DNA from: JABDEZ01 sp965276955
GTDB taxonomy: Bacteria > Bacteroidota > Bacteroidia > Chitinophagales > Chitinophagaceae
DNA length: 64,000 bases
Direction of reading: 5' to 3'
NCBI GenBank assembly: GCA_965276955.1
Contig: CBDIBP010000047.1
Coordinates: 1-64,000, forward strand
The translations under genes were made by a program, and so were the position numbers. The first letter of the stretch is position 1. Each line of letters begins with the position of its first letter. Positions 8,825 through 16,771 of the stretch are shown piece by piece. Under the pieces are notes generated by a model. That model did not search any database. It was given only the letters and a program-made list of their open reading frames with translations, and was not told where the DNA came from.

Positions 8825-9824
8825 TGTCTATGTGTACCAGTGCTTCTTCTATCGTGCTAAAAGTGAGCAAAGTAATGCAAGCTTCACCAATATCTTTCAG
8901 CAAAATGTAGTCTATGCCGGCATCGGTCCTTTTTTTATCCATGGTCAGTATCTGCATCACTTGCTTTACGTCAAATTTTAAGGCCGATGGAAGGTTGTAT
9001 TTATGCAGCAGATCCTTGAGCTTTGTGGCTATAGATGTTGGGGTGCCCAGTTCTTTTTCTGCTATTTTGCAGGCTATCATCATACCTATAGCCACTGCTT
9101 TTCCATGGGGCAAGTGATATAGTGTTTCTATAGCATGTCCTGTAGTATGTCCAAAATTCAGTAGTTTTCTATTCCCGTTCTCCCGTTCATCACCAGCTAC
9201 CACTTTGGTTTTCCAGTCCACACAGATTTTTATCACATGGGCCAGAGCGTCTTTATTTTGCTGGTAGTAGCGTATATCATTATCTCCAAGTTCGTCAAAT
9301 AGCGCGGCATCAAACAGGCAGGCATATTTTATGATCTCGGCAAAGCCATTACTCCATTCAGTATCGTGTAGTGTCTTTAAATAGTGGGTGTCAAATATTA
9401 TGGACTCGGGCTGATTTATGGTGCCCAATAAGTTTTTTTGCAGCCCAAAATTAACTCCGTTCTTGCCGCCTATAGCTGCATCTACCATACCCAGCAATGT
9501 AGTGGGGATAAAACAGAATGGTATGCCCCGCATGTATATTGATGCTGCATAGCCGGTAACGTCTGTAACAATGCCCCCGCCCACGCCTACCAGCGTGGTC
9601 TTGCGGTGCGCCTCATAGTGTAGTAGCTGTTCTGTAATGTAATGTATCGTATCGTGTGTTTTGTGCTCTTCCCCTGGCTGTACTACAATAGTGGATTTAT
9701 CTGCGAACAGCTCTTTATACAACTCATGCACGTGTGCATCGGTTATGTATATACTATTACCTGGCAATGCGGATGTACCCTCATTACCGGTTTGGAAAAT
9801 ATATTTTGTACTGCTGGGTGTCAA
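8808..9824 (-). CDS. aroB: 3-dehydroquinate synthase
   Basis: 338 residues. Converts DAHP to 3-dehydroquinate with NAD and a divalent metal. Visible motifs: VGGGIVTDVTGYAASIYMRGIPF, TTLLGMVDAAIGGKNGVN, a Glu within FAEIIKYA, and the metal His motifs NFGHTTGHAIE and PHGKAVAIGM. It is the first gene of an aroB-aroA-aroC operon on this strand. The DAHP synthase, aroQ/D, aroE and aroK genes are not in the window. Confidence 0.95.
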   Translation of the reverse strand: MTPSSTKYIFQTGNEGTSALPGNSIYITDAHVHELYKELFADKSTIVVQPGEEHKTHDTIHYITEQLLHYEAHRKTTLVGVGGGIVTDVTGYAASIYMRGIPFCFIPTTLLGMVDAAIGGKNGVNFGLQKNLLGTINQPESIIFDTHYLKTLHDTEWSNGFAEIIKYACLFDAALFDELGDNDIRYYQQNKDALAHVIKICVDWKTKVVAGDERENGNRKLLNFGHTTGHAIETLYHLPHGKAVAIGMMIACKIAEKELGTPTSIATKLKDLLHKYNLPSALKFDVKQVMQILTMDKKRTDAGIDYILLKDIGEACITLLTFSTIEEALVHIDNGSNY

Positions 9825-9896
9825 TGAGGTCGTTTGAGCTGTGCGACAATAAAGTTACTTAAACAGACAGTTGAGATAGGAACTATCTCTGTATGT

Positions 9897-10799
9897 TTAT
9901 TTTTGGTCAGCCAGCTTCAGGCGCCATGTGGCATGTATTTTCCCGGCCTTACTCAGGCTCATTAGCTGCTCTTCCGTTCCACTTGCCATCAGGTATTTTA
10001 GCGAACCTGAATTGGCATAGTCTGGTTCTGCTTCTTTATCCACCACAAAGCCTTCGCTTTTAAAGAATGTCTCCGCATCTTCAAAGCTTTCGAACATCTT
10101 TTCATCAACGCGTTGTTGTTTCAAAAAGTTGTTCAGTTCGTCATCCATTTTTATTTCTGTTCTGGTGCCTGCGGTTTTAATATAGATATCCGCAGTTATC
10201 CAATATCCACCTCTTTCCTTTAGTACACCCCTTATTATTTTGCACAGTTTTCTCTTTTCATTAAGCTCCAGGTACATCAGCAACCCCTCATTTACTATTG
10301 CTATTGGCCCTTCAGGAAAGTGATGGACTGTCTTTTCAAAACTGTCTTCCTCTAAAGCATTTAATGCCAATACTTCCAGCTTGCCCTTGGGTAGGGTATC
10401 TTTTTGCAGTTTTGCTACAAAGGCTTGTTTTGTTTCAATGAGGTCAGGTAGGTCTGTATCTATGTAGTATACATTATCGTGTTGTATCGTATCAAGACCG
10501 CGAAACGAGAATCCTGAAGAGAGCTCTAATATATTTTTTACGGATAGGCCATCCAGCAAATGGTTTATACTCTTGTACCGTACTTCAAAATGTATCGTCC
10601 TTATCCACATTGAAAAGTCTTTGCTGGTCAGGTCTGGTTTGTATGTCTCTGGTAGCGATATAAGTTCTGCTGTTGCCTGGGCATATGGTATGTCGGTATG
10701 GCCCTTCAATAATATCAGTGCTTTTGCCGATGGGCTGATATCGCTATAGTCTCTTGGTGTTGTAGTATTTTGTTTGTCCATACTGCTTATATAACTCAA
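9897..10799 (-). CDS. Class I SAM-dependent methyltransferase, LCM (leucine carboxyl methyltransferase) type
   Basis: About 300 residues with the layout of the LCM/PPM1 family. It has DFSMWIRTIHFEVRYKSIN before the fold, ILELSSGFSFRGL as the glycine-poor SAM motif I, YIDTDLPDLIETKQAF as motif II, and AIVNEGLLMYL as motif III. The substrate is unknown, since bacterial members act on various small molecules. Start is ATG 10799, or ATG 10781 (MDKQNTT). A TAATTTTG -7-like element lies just upstream on this strand (10801-10808). Confidence 0.75.
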   Translation of the reverse strand: MSYISSMDKQNTTTPRDYSDISPSAKALILLKGHTDIPYAQATAELISLPETYKPDLTSKDFSMWIRTIHFEVRYKSINHLLDGLSVKNILELSSGFSFRGLDTIQHDNVYYIDTDLPDLIETKQAFVAKLQKDTLPKGKLEVLALNALEEDSFEKTVHHFPEGPIAIVNEGLLMYLELNEKRKLCKIIRGVLKERGGYWITADIYIKTAGTRTEIKMDDELNNFLKQQRVDEKMFESFEDAETFFKSEGFVVDKEAEPDYANSGSLKYLMASGTEEQLMSLSKAGKIHATWRLKLADQK

Positions 10800-10848
10800 G
10801 CAAAATTAAAAGTATTCTTCAACAGTATGTTGCGTTTTGTAAACATTA

Positions 10849-10874
10849 GAAAGGCTGCCTTATGGCAGCCTTTC
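10849..10874 (-). terminator. Terminator-like hairpin after lpdA
   Basis: A perfect 11-bp stem (10849-10859 with 10864-10874) and a four-base loop follow the lpdA stop on the minus strand. The following bases are T-rich (CTAATGTTT) but not a clean T run. Confidence 0.6.
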
Positions 10875-10902
10875 GTTATTATATACGCACTTACTAAAGT
10901 TC

Positions 10903-12309
10903 CTATAAGTGTACCGCTTCTCCGTAAGCAACCTCAATAGCATCATGCACGTGTTCGCTGATGGTTGGGTGTGGGTGAATGGTATCCAGCATTTCGTGGT
11001 AGGTAGTTTCCAGTTTCCGCGCTGTTACGGTCTCTATTATTATCTCGGTCACGTTGTAGCCTATCATGTGTGTACCCAGCCACTCGCCGTACTTGGCATC
11101 GAAGATTACTTTTATGAAGCCTTCTGTAGCACCTGCTGCGCTTGCTTTACCGGAAGCGGACAGTGGGAATTTGCCCACCTTCACTTCGTAGCCAGCGTCC
11201 TTGGCCTGTTTTTCGGTCATACCTACAGAGGCCACCTCTGGTGAGCAGTAAGTACAGCCCGGTACATTACCATAATTCAATGGCTCAGGCAGGTGCTTGA
11301 ATTTACCCTCTTTGTAAGCTATACCTTCTACACATATATGTGCACCCTTCATAGCTACGTGTGCCAATGCAGGACCAGGTGTGATATCGCCAATAGCGTA
11401 CACACCATCTACATTCGTAGCAAAGTATTTATCTACAAGCACTTTTCCTTTATCGGTCTTTACACCAAGTGTTTCAATGCCTATGTTCTCCAGATTGGTA
11501 ACTATACCTGCCGCACTCAGTATCACATCTGCTTCCAGTGTTATCTCGCCAGTAGCGGTTTTTACTGTAGCTTTTATGGTGTTGCCGCTTATATCTGCTT
11601 TTTCAACAGATGCATTCGTCATTATCTCAATGCCTTTTTTCTTCAGGCTCTTTTCCAGTTCTTTCGATATGTCCTCATCCTCGACCGGCACTATCCGTGG
11701 CAGGAACTCTACTACGGTTACTTTAGTACCTATGCTATTGTAGAAATAAGCGAACTCTATACCTATTGCACCGCTACCTACTACTATCATGGTCTTAGGC
11801 TGCGTAGGCAATACCATTGCTTCGCGGTATCCTATTATTTTCTTTCCGTCTATAGGCAGGTTCGGCAACTGACGACTGCGGGCTCCTGTGGCAAGTATGG
11901 TATGCTTTGCATCGTATGTAGTTGTTTTTCCGTCTTTATCGGTCACTTCTACTTGCTTTTTTGCATTCAGTTTCCCCATACCCATTATCACGTCTATCTT
12001 ATTCTTCTTCATCAGGAACTGCACACCTTTACTCATTTTATCGGCCACACCGCGGCTGCGCTTAATGATGGCAGGGAAATCGGGTTTGAAATCAGTGGCA
12101 GTTATACCATAATCAGCCGCATGAGAAAAATTTTCGTAAACGGTTGCTGTTTTCAGTAAGGCTTTGGTAGGTATACAACCCCAGTTCAGGCATATGCCTC
12201 CCAGGCTCTCACGTTCCACTATTGCTGTTTTTAAACCTAATTGTGATGCACGGATAGCAGCCACATAGCCGCCCGGGCCGCTCCCGATTACAATTACATC
12301 ATATGCCAT
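10903..12309 (-). CDS. lpdA: Dihydrolipoyl dehydrogenase (E3)
   Basis: 468 residues. FAD-binding GSGPGGYVAAIRA at 9-21, redox-active disulfide C40/C45 in GGICLNWGCIPTK, NAD-binding VVGSGAIGIEFAYFY, the second FAD motif YAIGD, and the C-terminal active-site HPHPTISE with catalytic His-Glu. Reoxidises dihydrolipoamide in 2-oxoacid dehydrogenase and/or glycine cleavage complexes. The partner E1/E2 genes are not nearby. The -7 element at 12350-12357 is its likely promoter. Confidence 0.96.
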   Translation of the reverse strand: MAYDVIVIGSGPGGYVAAIRASQLGLKTAIVERESLGGICLNWGCIPTKALLKTATVYENFSHAADYGITATDFKPDFPAIIKRSRGVADKMSKGVQFLMKKNKIDVIMGMGKLNAKKQVEVTDKDGKTTTYDAKHTILATGARSRQLPNLPIDGKKIIGYREAMVLPTQPKTMIVVGSGAIGIEFAYFYNSIGTKVTVVEFLPRIVPVEDEDISKELEKSLKKKGIEIMTNASVEKADISGNTIKATVKTATGEITLEADVILSAAGIVTNLENIGIETLGVKTDKGKVLVDKYFATNVDGVYAIGDITPGPALAHVAMKGAHICVEGIAYKEGKFKHLPEPLNYGNVPGCTYCSPEVASVGMTEKQAKDAGYEVKVGKFPLSASGKASAAGATEGFIKVIFDAKYGEWLGTHMIGYNVTEIIIETVTARKLETTYHEMLDTIHPHPTISEHVHDAIEVAYGEAVHL

Positions 12310-12349
12310 TTTGCAGGATCATTTAGAAGTTAAGGTGATGAATACCTCG

Positions 12350-12357
12350 CAAATGTA
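12350..12357 (-). promoter_or_regulatory. -7 element upstream of lpdA
   Basis: TACATTTG on the minus strand, 41 bases before the lpdA ATG, matches TAnnTTTG. No TTG is seen at the ideal distance, so this is a partial promoter call. Confidence 0.4.
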
Positions 12358-12430
12358 ACAAATAATTGAACAAACGGGTATCGGCCTGATAGTAGGTAGC
12401 ACTATCGTTATATCATATTAAAAACAGGAA

Positions 12431-12453
12431 GAGGCAACATATATTGTCACCTC
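12431..12453 (-). terminator. Terminator of the small His-rich gene
   Basis: On the minus strand a 9-bp stem with two G-T pairs (GAGGTGACA...TGTTGCCTC) is followed by TCCTGTTTTTAA. It sits 30 bases after the stop at 12482. Confidence 0.55.
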
Positions 12454-12481
12454 TCCCTGAAGGGTAAATTATCTTAATGTC

Positions 12482-12724
12482 TTACTGGTTTGATGGGTCA
12501 GTATGACCATTGCCCTGGTGCGGATGGCGGTGGTGTGGCTTATGCTTGCCTCTCCATGCAGGCACAAATGCCTTTACATGTGTTTCCTCTTGTCCTTCTT
12601 CTTCCTGTTCTTTTTTACGGTCGGCTATCTTGCCGGCTATAAATTCATACAGTCTCATAGCAGGATAATATAATACTATTCCGGCCAGTGTTACTCCCGC
12701 AGCGATCCTTAGTGTCTTTTTCAT
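12482..12724 (-). CDS. Small membrane-anchored protein with His-rich tail
   Basis: 80 residues; I do not recognise a family. An N-terminal hydrophobic segment (residues 6-25) is probably one transmembrane helix. A charged stretch KIADRKKEQEEEGQEE follows, then a tail with many His residues (KHKPHHRHPHQGNGH). The tail could bind divalent metal, which is inference only. It has its own terminator. No metal transporter gene is next to it. Confidence 0.6.
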   Translation of the reverse strand: MKKTLRIAAGVTLAGIVLYYPAMRLYEFIAGKIADRKKEQEEEGQEETHVKAFVPAWRGKHKPHHRHPHQGNGHTDPSNQ

Positions 12725-12768
12725 GTTGATAAGCTTTAGACCTTAACACATAAAAAATCACGCCACTA

Positions 12769-13617
12769 TCAGTGCAGCAGTGCCAGGGCTGCATATAATA
12801 GCATACATCCATCTACAAGCCCCATATATGCCCTGTCAGATGGGTGGTCGCGCACGTACTGTAATATGAACTTAGTGACCAGCGCAGTGATAACGATACC
12901 CACAAATTGCTCAGTGCGGAAACGTATCAGGTATTGCACTACCCCCAGCATGGTGAACAATACAATGCCGGTATTTATGATACGGGTGCTGTTCTTAATA
13001 CCTACCAGCACAGGTACCGTATGCACACTTGCTCCTATATCGGTCTGTATATCCCGTATGTCGAATGCTACACACAATGTAAAAATAAATACAAAACGGA
13101 TAGTGACCTCATAAGGAAAGGCAGGGATACTCTTGCCCGAATATAGGATAGGTAACACTGTAGTTACAGTGGTCCATACGCTTGCAAGTACAATTATTTT
13201 TATGATACCAATGTCACGAATGCTTTTCAGGTTCCTGAACGGCAGTACGGGTACGGAATAGAAAAACGCCAGTGCTCCCATTATCCCCGAAGCTACAAGA
13301 ACAGATGCCGGAACAAAGAACAACGATGCTGTGCACGCCAGTATCCCGGCCACCAGGAAAATATACAGCCAATGTTTATTACGCACCGACCACGCCGATA
13401 GGTCAGACCTTTCAGGTGTTGACCGCCGCACCAGTATGTGCATATTGTACACTGCCAGCGTAGCGCCAAATATTAGTACGTGCAGCGAACTGAAAAAAGG
13501 TGGTATCCGCCCCGATACCATCCTTTCTGTACTCATACAAAGCCCCATGGCACAGCATGCCGTAAATAAACTGGTAAATAAGAACCAGTCTGTAAACTGT
13601 ATTATCCGGTTCACCAT
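12769..13617 (-). CDS. UbiA-like prenyltransferase family membrane protein
   Basis: 282 residues with eight or so hydrophobic segments. DIRDIQTD (near residue 190) matches the second Asp-rich motif DxRDxxxD of UbiA enzymes. The first motif NxxxDxxxD is not intact (YNMHILVRRS). The IGIKNSTRI segment and the YSVPVLPFRNLKSIRD loop fit the Bacteroidota UbiA-like group. With the first motif lost, catalysis is doubtful, and the substrate is unknown. Confidence 0.65.
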   Translation of the reverse strand: MVNRIIQFTDWFLFTSLFTACCAMGLCMSTERMVSGRIPPFFSSLHVLIFGATLAVYNMHILVRRSTPERSDLSAWSVRNKHWLYIFLVAGILACTASLFFVPASVLVASGIMGALAFFYSVPVLPFRNLKSIRDIGIIKIIVLASVWTTVTTVLPILYSGKSIPAFPYEVTIRFVFIFTLCVAFDIRDIQTDIGASVHTVPVLVGIKNSTRIINTGIVLFTMLGVVQYLIRFRTEQFVGIVITALVTKFILQYVRDHPSDRAYMGLVDGCMLLYAALALLH

Positions 13618-13699
13618 AGCTATAATACCATATTACCCTGGTAGCCTATATATACTTCACATAGCATTCGGGTGGTGTGCCCCACTTTTTATTGTATAA

Positions 13700-15238
13700 C
13701 TACAAAGGTATGTTTCCGTGCTTTCTTTTAGGCATATTCACCACCTTGTTCTCCAGCATTTTGTATGCTTTTATTAGTTTGGCCCGTGTTTCCGCAGGCA
13801 TTATTACTTCGTCTATAAAGCCACGTGCAGCAGCACCATATGGGTTAGCGAACTTGTCCAGGTACTCCAGCTCTTTTTCTTTCAGCTTGGCCTCGTGGTC
13901 AGCAGCATCGGTTATCTCTTTCTTAAAGATGATCTCTGCTGCACCCTTAGCACCCATTACTGCTATCTCAGCTGTGGGCCATGCATAGTTAAGGTCAGCG
14001 CCTATGTGCTTGCTGTTCATTACATCATAAGCACCACCATATGCCTTCCGGGTCACCACGGTCACTTTAGGTACCGTAGCTTCGCTCAGCGCATACAGCA
14101 GCTTGGCGCCATTGGTAATGATACCGTTCCACTCCTGGTCGGTACCTGGTAAAAAACCCGGCACGTCCACTATTACCAGTAAGGGTATATTAAAGGCATC
14201 GCAAAAACGTACGAACCGTGCACCTTTTTTACTGCTATTGATATCAAGCACACCGGCAAGGCTTGCGGGCTGGTTGGCCACTATACCTATACTGCGCCCG
14301 GCAATGCGTGCAAAACCTACCACTATGTTCTCCGCATATTCCTTATGCACCTCCAGGAAAGATCCTGCATCGGCCACTTCTTCTATTACTTCCTTAATAT
14401 CGTAAGGCTGATTAGGATTGGGTGGTACTATATCATTCAACTTTGTGCGACTCTCATCTGCAGCTTCGTATGGATAAACAGGGGCATCTTCCTCACAGTT
14501 CTGCGGCATGTAGCTCAGCAGGTTCTTTATATTCTCTATGCATTCTACTTCATTAGCACAAGCAAAGTGGGTAACCCCCGATTTTGATGCATGGGTATGT
14601 GCCCCACCCAGTTCTTCACTTGTCACATTTTCATGGGTCACTGTTTTTACCACATTTGGCCCAGTAACGAACATATAAGATGTATGTTCCACCATCATAA
14701 TAAAATCGGTAATGGCAGGGGAGTACACTGCACCACCGGCGCATGGGCCCATTATAGCAGATATCTGCGGTATAACGCCCGATGCTTTTACGTTCCTGTA
14801 AAAGATATCTGCATAGCCGCCCAGCGATACTACACCTTCCTGTATCCTGGCACCACCACTATCGTTAAGGCCTATTAAGGGTGCCCCATTCTGCATGGCC
14901 AGGTCCATTATCTTCACTATTTTCTCTGCATGGGTCTCTGAAAGACTGCCGCCAAATACGGTAAAGTCCTGCGAGAACACATATACCAAGCGGCCATTCA
15001 CAGTACCATAACCTGTCACTACACCATCGCCTATGTACAGTTCTTTCTGCATGCCAAAATCGTGGCTGCGGTGGGTAACAAATTTTCCTATCTCTTCAAA
15101 TGAACCTTCATCAAGCAGCAATTGCAGGCGCTCCCGGGCAGTAAGCTTTCCTTTTTTGTGCTGTCCTTCTATACGCTTGGCGCCACCGCCCAGCAATGCT
15201 TCCTGTTCTTTCTTTTGTAGTAAGGCTATTTTGTCCAT
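13700..15238 (-). CDS. pccB: Acyl-CoA (propionyl-CoA) carboxylase carboxyltransferase subunit
   Basis: 512 residues, full length for the biotin-dependent carboxyltransferase beta chain. Seen: GGGAKRIEGQHKKGKLTARERLQLLLDEGSFEE, the oxyanion-loop block GLNDSGGARIQEGVVSLGGY, GPCAGGAVYSPA, and the second oxyanion site VPGFLPGTDQEWNGIITNGAKLLYA with RKAYGGAYDVM. Carboxylates propionyl-CoA (or a related acyl-CoA) with a biotin-carrying alpha chain that is not in this window. A tiny ORF ends 7 bases upstream of its start. Confidence 0.93.
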   Translation of the reverse strand: MDKIALLQKKEQEALLGGGAKRIEGQHKKGKLTARERLQLLLDEGSFEEIGKFVTHRSHDFGMQKELYIGDGVVTGYGTVNGRLVYVFSQDFTVFGGSLSETHAEKIVKIMDLAMQNGAPLIGLNDSGGARIQEGVVSLGGYADIFYRNVKASGVIPQISAIMGPCAGGAVYSPAITDFIMMVEHTSYMFVTGPNVVKTVTHENVTSEELGGAHTHASKSGVTHFACANEVECIENIKNLLSYMPQNCEEDAPVYPYEAADESRTKLNDIVPPNPNQPYDIKEVIEEVADAGSFLEVHKEYAENIVVGFARIAGRSIGIVANQPASLAGVLDINSSKKGARFVRFCDAFNIPLLVIVDVPGFLPGTDQEWNGIITNGAKLLYALSEATVPKVTVVTRKAYGGAYDVMNSKHIGADLNYAWPTAEIAVMGAKGAAEIIFKKEITDAADHEAKLKEKELEYLDKFANPYGAAARGFIDEVIMPAETRAKLIKAYKMLENKVVNMPKRKHGNIPL

Positions 15239-15245
15239 ATAACTG

Positions 15246-15449
15246 CTAAATGAACAACAAACCTAAGGCAAAACCAACAAATTGTCCAGCAGTAAATGCA
15301 AGGCAATAGAAAAAGCTACGAAACATTCCATACGGTCTGGGGATGATGCGTGATGCTACAGGATAAATAGTGCGACCAATGGAACGTAAAAATTTAGATG
15401 GTTGCGCTCTATTACATTTCCAGTTGCTGTAGAATTTCCGCTTTGCCAA
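15246..15449 (-). CDS. Possible small membrane peptide upstream of pccB
   Basis: An ORF of up to 67 codons ending 7 bases before pccB. The C-terminal 26 residues, starting at an internal Met (MFRSFFYCLAF...), form one hydrophobic helix with a GxxxG-like spacing. The N-terminal part is basic and has no recognisable motif. It may be a leader or small membrane protein, or chance. I do not recognise it. Confidence 0.25.
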   Translation of the reverse strand: MAKRKFYSNWKCNRAQPSKFLRSIGRTIYPVASRIIPRPYGMFRSFFYCLAFTAGQFVGFALGLLFI

Positions 15450-15859
15450 TAAAAAATAAAAGAGGTAATTTCTACAGTAGGGTAACTTTGAAAAGCAGTA
15501 CGGGCAAGGCTTATGGTAAAAAATATAAATTTCTCTTCTTACCTAAAATTTCCGCTTTTTTCTTCCGCAGGTAATTTTTGGGCCGAGGTGTGGATGTGCT
15601 TCATATGTGTAAGGTTTAAGGTGAATGAACTTTATTAAGCGAGGGTAAAGATACACTCGTGTACTGTGGCCATCTAAAAAACATATGCACATTTTTGTGG
15701 AACGTTGTTGGTGAGCATGTGTTCCACAAGCGTTGCCGTTCTCGGCCATGGGGGTCAATCTTGGACTGCCGAATATGTGCTGCCGGACGCAGTCCTTTTT
15801 CTTATTGGTTTGATCTAAGTCACAGACTTAAACCAGTGGAGGTCTTCAATGGACAGTAT
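15450..15859. other. 410-base gene-free stretch with two hairpins
   Basis: No convincing gene. A + strand -7-like TAACTTTG lies at 15483-15490. An 8-bp inverted repeat (TGTGGAAC, 15696-15703, with 15721-15728) is followed by a 7-bp GGACTGC/GCAGTCC hairpin (15763-15769 with 15789-15795) running into TTTTT at 15796-15800. The last element resembles a + strand terminator with no gene before it. Confidence 0.4.
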
Positions 15860-16726
15860 TTATTCCAGCTGTCGACCATCTTTAAATATTACTGCACCAT
15901 AAAATTTGCCAGTTGAATCGTAGACCTTATATTTTCCGTCAAATTTCCCATTTTTAAAATTGCAAATAAAATTAATGTTTCCATTTTTAAAATATCCACA
16001 TTCCCTTCCATCCTGAATGCCTTTTCTCATTATTGAAACCGACCTCAATGTTCCATCTTCATACCATCTGCAAACCTTGCCGTCTAACAGTGAATCAACG
16101 ATATTTCCACTGAATTTATTTTTGCCATTTTCATAATATGAAACAATGCTTGCATTGTAAGGTTCCCACTTTTGTTCACGCTGCGACCGTCTGAATTCCC
16201 CGATAATTTTACATTTGTAGTTTCCGTTCTCGTAGAACTCATTGTACGACCCTCTATTATTAGACAGTTTATAATAATAGGCCGGTTTCGAGTTTTCATA
16301 GAACTCTGTCCATTCATCCCATGCAATGTGATTCTTTACAACACCAAATCCCCAAATCTTTCCGTTTTGAAAATATATTTTGTGCCGACCATCTTGAAAA
16401 AAATAGCTTTTTTTAGTGTCAGATGGGAAGATATAGGCGTCAATATGTCCATTTATATCGTATCTAAATATGGTGTCGCAAGGCTTATTATTCCTGATCT
16501 TTGACACTTGCCAAATGTTGCCATTGGAATAAAATGTCGTAACGTTCCCATTCCAGATTTTTGTTTGATCTCCTTGTCCGACAGGTAGCCATTTCCCTTT
16601 TCCTATAGAATCATCTACCCACCACACCCAATGCTCATTTCTTTTACTTCTATCGTTTATGCCTTTGTCACATGACGTGAGTAAGAGTAAAAAAAAAGGT
16701 ACAAGAATATAATATCGCATATGCAC
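15860..16726 (-). CDS. Lipoprotein with YwqK/MORN-like repeats
   Basis: 288 residues. A lipobox-type N-terminus (LLLLTSCDKG) gives a membrane-anchored lipoprotein. The body contains repeated short hairpin units of the YENGN/FKNGK type: YSNGN, FQNGKIWG, FYENSKP, FYENGNYK, YYENGKNKFSG, WYEDGTLR, YFKNGNINF, FKNGKFDGKY. This is the toxin-antitoxin YwqK/MORN-variant repeat. The function is unknown; the repeats form extended beta sheets. AT-rich compared with neighbours. ATG 16726 or the ATG two codons later may be the start. Confidence 0.7.
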   Translation of the reverse strand: MHMRYYILVPFFLLLLTSCDKGINDRSKRNEHWVWWVDDSIGKGKWLPVGQGDQTKIWNGNVTTFYSNGNIWQVSKIRNNKPCDTIFRYDINGHIDAYIFPSDTKKSYFFQDGRHKIYFQNGKIWGFGVVKNHIAWDEWTEFYENSKPAYYYKLSNNRGSYNEFYENGNYKCKIIGEFRRSQREQKWEPYNASIVSYYENGKNKFSGNIVDSLLDGKVCRWYEDGTLRSVSIMRKGIQDGRECGYFKNGNINFICNFKNGKFDGKYKVYDSTGKFYGAVIFKDGRQLE

Positions 16727-16771
16727 GGGTTTTACAGACTAACAGGGATGGCTAACAAATGCTTATACATC

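Noticed and set aside
11293..12159. Long plus-strand ORF (288 codons) opposite lpdA
   Set aside because: Its sequence is rich in Cys, Tyr and His with no motifs, as expected from antisense of a conserved gene; lpdA is certain.
15543..15758. Minus-strand 71-codon ORF in the intergenic stretch
   Set aside because: No motif, no start context and low-complexity content; more likely chance.
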